NCBI GenBank assembly: GCA_029959085.1 | Contig: JARWIR010000012.1 | Span: 25,216,590 to 25,280,589, forward strand | Length of the DNA: 64,000 nucleotides | From: Nemophila menziesii | Lineage: Eukaryota > Streptophyta > Magnoliopsida > Boraginales > Hydrophyllaceae | Direction: 5' to 3' | Part shown: positions 60,146-64,000 of the stretch, piece by piece | How positions within the stretch are numbered: the first letter of the stretch is position 1 | Layout: the number at the start of each line of letters is the position of its first letter | Made by a program: the position numbers and the translations under genes | Notes under the pieces: generated by a model | The model's input: only the letters and a program-made list of their open reading frames with translations | What the model was told of the DNA's origin: nothing | Databases searched by the model: none

Positions 60146-60844
60146 GGTTAAATTTAAATGATAAATCCATAAAGTACTTAAAAAAAGATTATATAAGATA
60201 TTTTTTTATCAAAAGATATTTTTAATAAATAATTTTATAGAAAAAATATTTTTAGAAAATATTTTTTTAATATATATTTGTAAATTAATGACTCGTTAAT
60301 TTATAAATCTCTATAAAATAATAATTGGTAAAGTAATACCCTTTCATTGTATAATAACTTTTCTGATCTCAACTTGAAATAATAAATAAAATAATAAACC
60401 GCTAAATAATTTAAGTGATAAAAAATCCAATTAAAAAAATAAATTAAATAATATATTCTTTTTGTTATTTAGTAGAGCTATTTTGGATTCGGAGTCATTG
60501 ACTCGGTTCGAATCTGCACCACTAAATTGGATGACCAAAGTCTTGGCCGGTGAGCTAATCTCAATTGGTTAATAATTTATTTTCAGCCAAATCATGTTAT
60601 ATAATTAGGTTGTATATAAAAAAATATTTAATAACAAAAGAGATTTTTGTTTCATAACTAAAACCGAAACTTATTTATAACCAAAACCTATTTTTTTTTT
60701 TTACAATTTTTACTAATTTAAGTCATTTAAATACCCCTCCTTTGATTTATCTTTACAATTACCACAATAAATAAATAAAAATATTAATTATTTTAATTAA
60801 CTAAATAACCCAATAACTAGCTAACATTTAAAAGAAATAACTAT
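60146..60844. other. AT-rich spacer
   Basis: No gene seen. At 60505-60575 a GGTTCGAATC string and, further on, AATCTCAATTGGTTAAT resemble tRNA B- and A-box motifs, but they are in the wrong order for a Pol III gene on either strand. Confidence 0.4.
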
Positions 60845-61017
60845 TGTGAACGATAGAGAAAGAAAGAGAAGCGTTTTTGTTTATTATCAGAGAGTGTAAA
60901 GATTACATAGTGGGAGCTCCTATTTATAGGTAATAGGTAACTCTAAACCCTAGTGTCCATGGGCTTAACTACGAGCCCATGGGTTGGAATGAATATCCAC
61001 TAAATGGGTTTATAACA
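60845..61017 (-). repeat. LTR of a minus-strand copia remnant
   Basis: Read on the minus strand it begins TGTTATAAACCCATTTAGTG, has a TATAAATAGGAG box and ends near TTCACA. A short purine tract precedes it. Motifs to its right (AACGAGGC, TAGGAAAAACC and similar) match the 3' interior of the copia family at 31233-36443. Confidence 0.6.
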
Positions 61018-63110
61018 CTTCCCTTGGATATTCAGTCCCTAAGAATATGCCTCGTTAAAACCTTCCTAGAAAAACCTAGTAGGAAAAAATTTAGTGAAGG
61101 AAAAAGGGTACAATTGTTTATACGCTAACTAAAACTACCTCATTAAAAACCTTTATCAGGAAAACCTATTAGCACAAATCCGTGATGAAGGAAATGAGTG
61201 TAACGCGTATTTGTCTCCCCCTCTTGGCAGCATCTCAGGAGAGGTCTTGAAGTAGATGCATGTCAATCCTGTGTATTAATTTCTTGAATGTAGATGTAGG
61301 TAATACCTTTGTAAATAAAGCATCCAAATTGTCACTTGAGCGAATTTGATGAACATCTATTTCACATTTCTTCAAGATTTCACGTCTAAAGGATAACTTT
61401 GGAGAGAGATGTTTGGTTTGATCACCTTCGATGTAGCTTCCTTTGTCTTGAGCGATACAAGTAGTATATTATTGGACTCTGTTTACTTGTGGAAAGATTG
61501 CATTAAAATTTCTCTAAGAAAAACCCAATGGGACAAAATCTTAGTTAGGAAAAAGAGTATAGTATTCTTCAATACGCTTATATAAATCGCCTCATTAAAA
61601 ACCTTGCAAGGAAAACCCAGTGGGGAAAAAACCTATGCTAAGGGAAAAAAGTGCATTGCGTAAATGTCTCTCCCTGATGTAAGAATACCACAATGGTGTA
61701 TAACTTGCAACATTTAATAGGTGTAATAAATAGTACGACATAAATTTGATTGACGCTTCATTCATAGATAATGATTTGAAGTGCTCGAAATACGACTTAT
61801 ATGAAGTCTTTCATAAAAATATAAGCAAATAAAAGTGCATCCACCACCGGATACTATCTTATATAGTGACTCCCCCTTGTAGCACATTCGTTTCAAAATT
61901 GTGAAAATTTCACGTCGTACAAGTGAAATTAAAAAAATTGCTTTATTTATGTCTTTGTACTGATGTCCATTCAGTTTATTTAGACATTTTAATTAATAAT
62001 CCTCAATTTCATTCATATATTAATAGTTATTACGCGTATATATAAAGATTCGATCATGATCAATTTTTAGTTAGGTTCCAATAATTTAAAGTAGTAAAAT
62101 AACTGATTGACATCTCAATATATAATCAGGTATCTGATACTCAGTAAGAGTATTTTAATTATCAGCTATATACACTACTTTGACATTTATAAGATGTAAA
62201 AAGTCTCATAATTAACAACTTGCTCATGTTGCTGCTTCTTTATGCTATCTTTGGAACCAAATAGATCTATTGTATTTTAAGCGTACAATAGTCTAATTTT
62301 ATAAGATGGCTCTTCTGAGACATAAATATAATCAGGAGCATTGATAACTGGTTATTGTGACTTAGTCACTACACCTTTACGATATTTTCAATCATTTGAA
62401 TGAGTATACGAGGATCAATATAAATGGTGTATTCTTATATTCCAGCTATATTATTTATTTCTTCCCTTATTCTTGAGAATATCATATATAACATGTTCTC
62501 ATAATCCAGCTTTGTGCATGGTGGTGGAGCAATTGTATTAGAAATTGCACAATCAAATTATCTTGATGGATATAATTTTTGGTCTTTTACCAATAGGGAG
62601 TATAATAATGAGCAGCGGTCATAGCAATTCGTCATAGACGATTCAGTAAATGAATGTGCTAGACTCGTATTTATCCCTTGATTTTGTGTAAAAAATAAAC
62701 GATTCAATATCAAAATTATTTAGGATAAGTTTTTTTGTTTGTTTATAGCCAATTTGCTAATATTTATTTGATAATCTCAATTTTAATAATATCACTTGTG
62801 AATATTATAGTAGAATACATTGCCAAATATACATATGATATTGTTGGCAAAATATAACATATAGTGATATTATACAAATGTAAGTGAAAGGATCACAAAA
62901 TATTTCTCTCTTCAAATTTTGTAGATTTATTTTACTTAAGTCAATGTTTCTATAAAAAACATATATAATTCATGTCATCATACATTTTCTCATAGAATAT
63001 TATTTAGATTTTGGATAAATGTAAATCTTGGAAGCACAATACAAGCTTTTTCAAATTCTTCTATTAGGTTGGATGTACCAGATATGATATTGACATTTGC
63101 TTTAGAAATT
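61018..63110 (-). mobile_element. Decayed interior of the minus-strand copia element
   Basis: On the minus strand the first 650 bp contain repeated GAGGTTTTTAACGAGGCG-like segments (about 61040, 61140, 61580), a trait also seen at 34250 and 36140 before the LTR of the older copia element. Further right only faint pol similarity is left. No frame survives. Confidence 0.5.
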
Positions 63111-63118
63111 TGAAAATG

Positions 63119-63545
63119 AGAATCGCTATATAGCACCCTTATTTGCTTCACCCTTATTTCACCTCCTATGTGTCACCTTATGTAGCACTAAACAAAAGAG
63201 AGAGAAAATAAATAAATGGGAGAGAGAAACGATTCGATTGGTGCTCAAAACCTCCACATAGGAGGTGATATAGAGGTGAAGCAAAAAAGGGTGATATATA
63301 TCTTTACTCTTTGAAAAGAGAATCGCTATATATCACCCTTATTTGCTTCACCCTTATTTCACCTCCTATGTGTCACCTTATGTGGCACTAAACAAAAGGG
63401 AGAGAAAATAAATAAATGGGAGAGAGAAACAATTTGATTGGTGCTCAAAACCTCCACATAGGAGGTGATATAGAGGTGAAGCAAAAAATGGTGATATATA
63501 TCTTTACTCTTTGAAGAGAGAATCGCTATATATCACCCTTATTAG
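63119..63545. repeat. Tandem array of a foldback MITE, period 200 bp
   Basis: AATCGCTATATA starts at 63121, 63321 and 63521, so the period is exactly 200 bp. There are two full units and the start of a third. Within each unit, CTATATATCACCCTTATTTG at the left is the inverted partner of the GCAAAAAAGGGTGATATATA region at the right, and CACCTCCTATGTG pairs with CACATAGGAGGTG. Each unit therefore folds on itself. The units differ at only about eight bases. Confidence 0.92.
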
Positions 63546-64000
63546 AGAAATATATTCTATTTCTTAGGTTATACGAATGAAAAACGAATCAATTGATAGG
63601 TCATGCGATATATGCGCATAAACTATATCTTAAGTTACCTATATTTCATTTTATTTGTTAATCGAAATGCGATCTCAAATTGACATCTATTCGTTCGCAT
63701 AAGTTACATAAAGTTGCCTAATATTTTTCGGATAGGTTATATACTATATCAGTAGATATGCATAAAATACGTATTTGTACACGCCCTATTTTTCCCATAG
63801 GTTATGTTATATAACTGGACATATCCAAACTATATATATATACATTTTTTGCGTATATTTTTTTTTCTTTTGGTATAGGTTATGTTATATCAGAGGACTA
63901 GGTAAAACCCGTGTCTGGAGACACTATAGCAAAAATGAATTCCGTTGACAGGAATCGAACCCAAGTTCAAAAAAAAACCGTGTCTAACTACACTAAAGCA
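63546..64000. other. AT-rich end of window with tRNA-like scrap
   Basis: No gene. At 63948-63966 a string reads on the minus strand as GGGTTCGATTCCTGTC, a T-arm-like motif. The sequences CGTGTCTGGAGACACTATAGC (63910) and CGTGTCTAACTACACTAAAG (63978) are similar and about 68 bp apart. The window ends here. Confidence 0.35.

Noticed and set aside
59973..60170. Thr/His-rich minus-strand frame
   Set aside because: Produced by the TGG-rich arm of the palindrome.
60500..60580. tRNA-like A and B boxes
   Set aside because: The two boxes are in the wrong relative order for a Pol III gene on either strand.
63119..63545. CRISPR-like direct repeats
   Set aside because: The 200-bp unit without unique spacers in a plant genome is a tandem MITE. 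No CRISPR array is present anywhere in the window.
63940..64000. tRNA gene at the window edge
   Set aside because: Only a T-arm-like motif is visible, its stem pairs poorly and the rest would lie outside the window or is absent.

Overview
The window looks like nuclear DNA of a flowering plant, probably a eudicot. The base composition is AT-rich, introns are short and follow GT-AG, and there is a plant-type activating E2F gene together with plant transposon lineages (MULE, Sirevirus and other Ty1/copia, DUF4283-type LINEs). I cannot name the species. Only one gene is a clear host gene: a complete 13-exon E2FA-type transcription factor at 24958-27838 (+), encoding 491 residues. Nearly everything else is transposable-element sequence, much of it nested.

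Region 1 (1-5760). A Mutator-like element lies on the minus strand. It carries a complete six-exon mudrA-type transposase gene (5007-1363, 1076 residues) and, downstream on the same strand, a small GRF zinc-finger ORF (938-576).

Region 2 (5761-17400). A decayed minus-strand Ty1/copia element holds a plus-strand LINE (7853-14856) flanked by a perfect 15-bp target duplication. A 2.1-kb MULE (11426-13565) with a 9-bp duplication sits inside that LINE. It carries the first two coding exons and the intron of a Rab2/RABB1 GTPase gene, so it is a Pack-MULE. A second insertion (about 14917-16508) lies in the same copia element.

Region 3 (17400-31232). Copia remnants and AT microsatellites are followed by the E2FA gene and AT-rich spacer.

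Region 4 (31233-36443). An old copia element has 247/248-bp LTRs and a GATCA duplication. It contains a degenerate tRNA-Leu(CAA)-like sequence and a later insertion related to the one at 14917.

Region 5 (38394-58836). This is a four-part nest. LINE B (minus) was hit in its endonuclease domain by a 5'-truncated LINE A (42510-56664, 14-bp duplication). LINE A was later hit by two elements. One is a Pack-MULE (43637-45050, 9-bp duplication) whose ~530-bp terminal inverted repeats include captured PPR-gene sequence. The other is a full-length Sirevirus-type copia (46458-54080, 5-bp duplication) with two 1163-bp LTRs that look identical and with long open gag and pol frames.

Region 6 (58837-64000). 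A long imperfect palindrome, a minus-strand copia LTR and its decayed interior, and an exact 200-bp-period tandem array of a foldback MITE.

All three LINEs keep the same ATGA overlap between the ORF1 stop and the ORF2 start.
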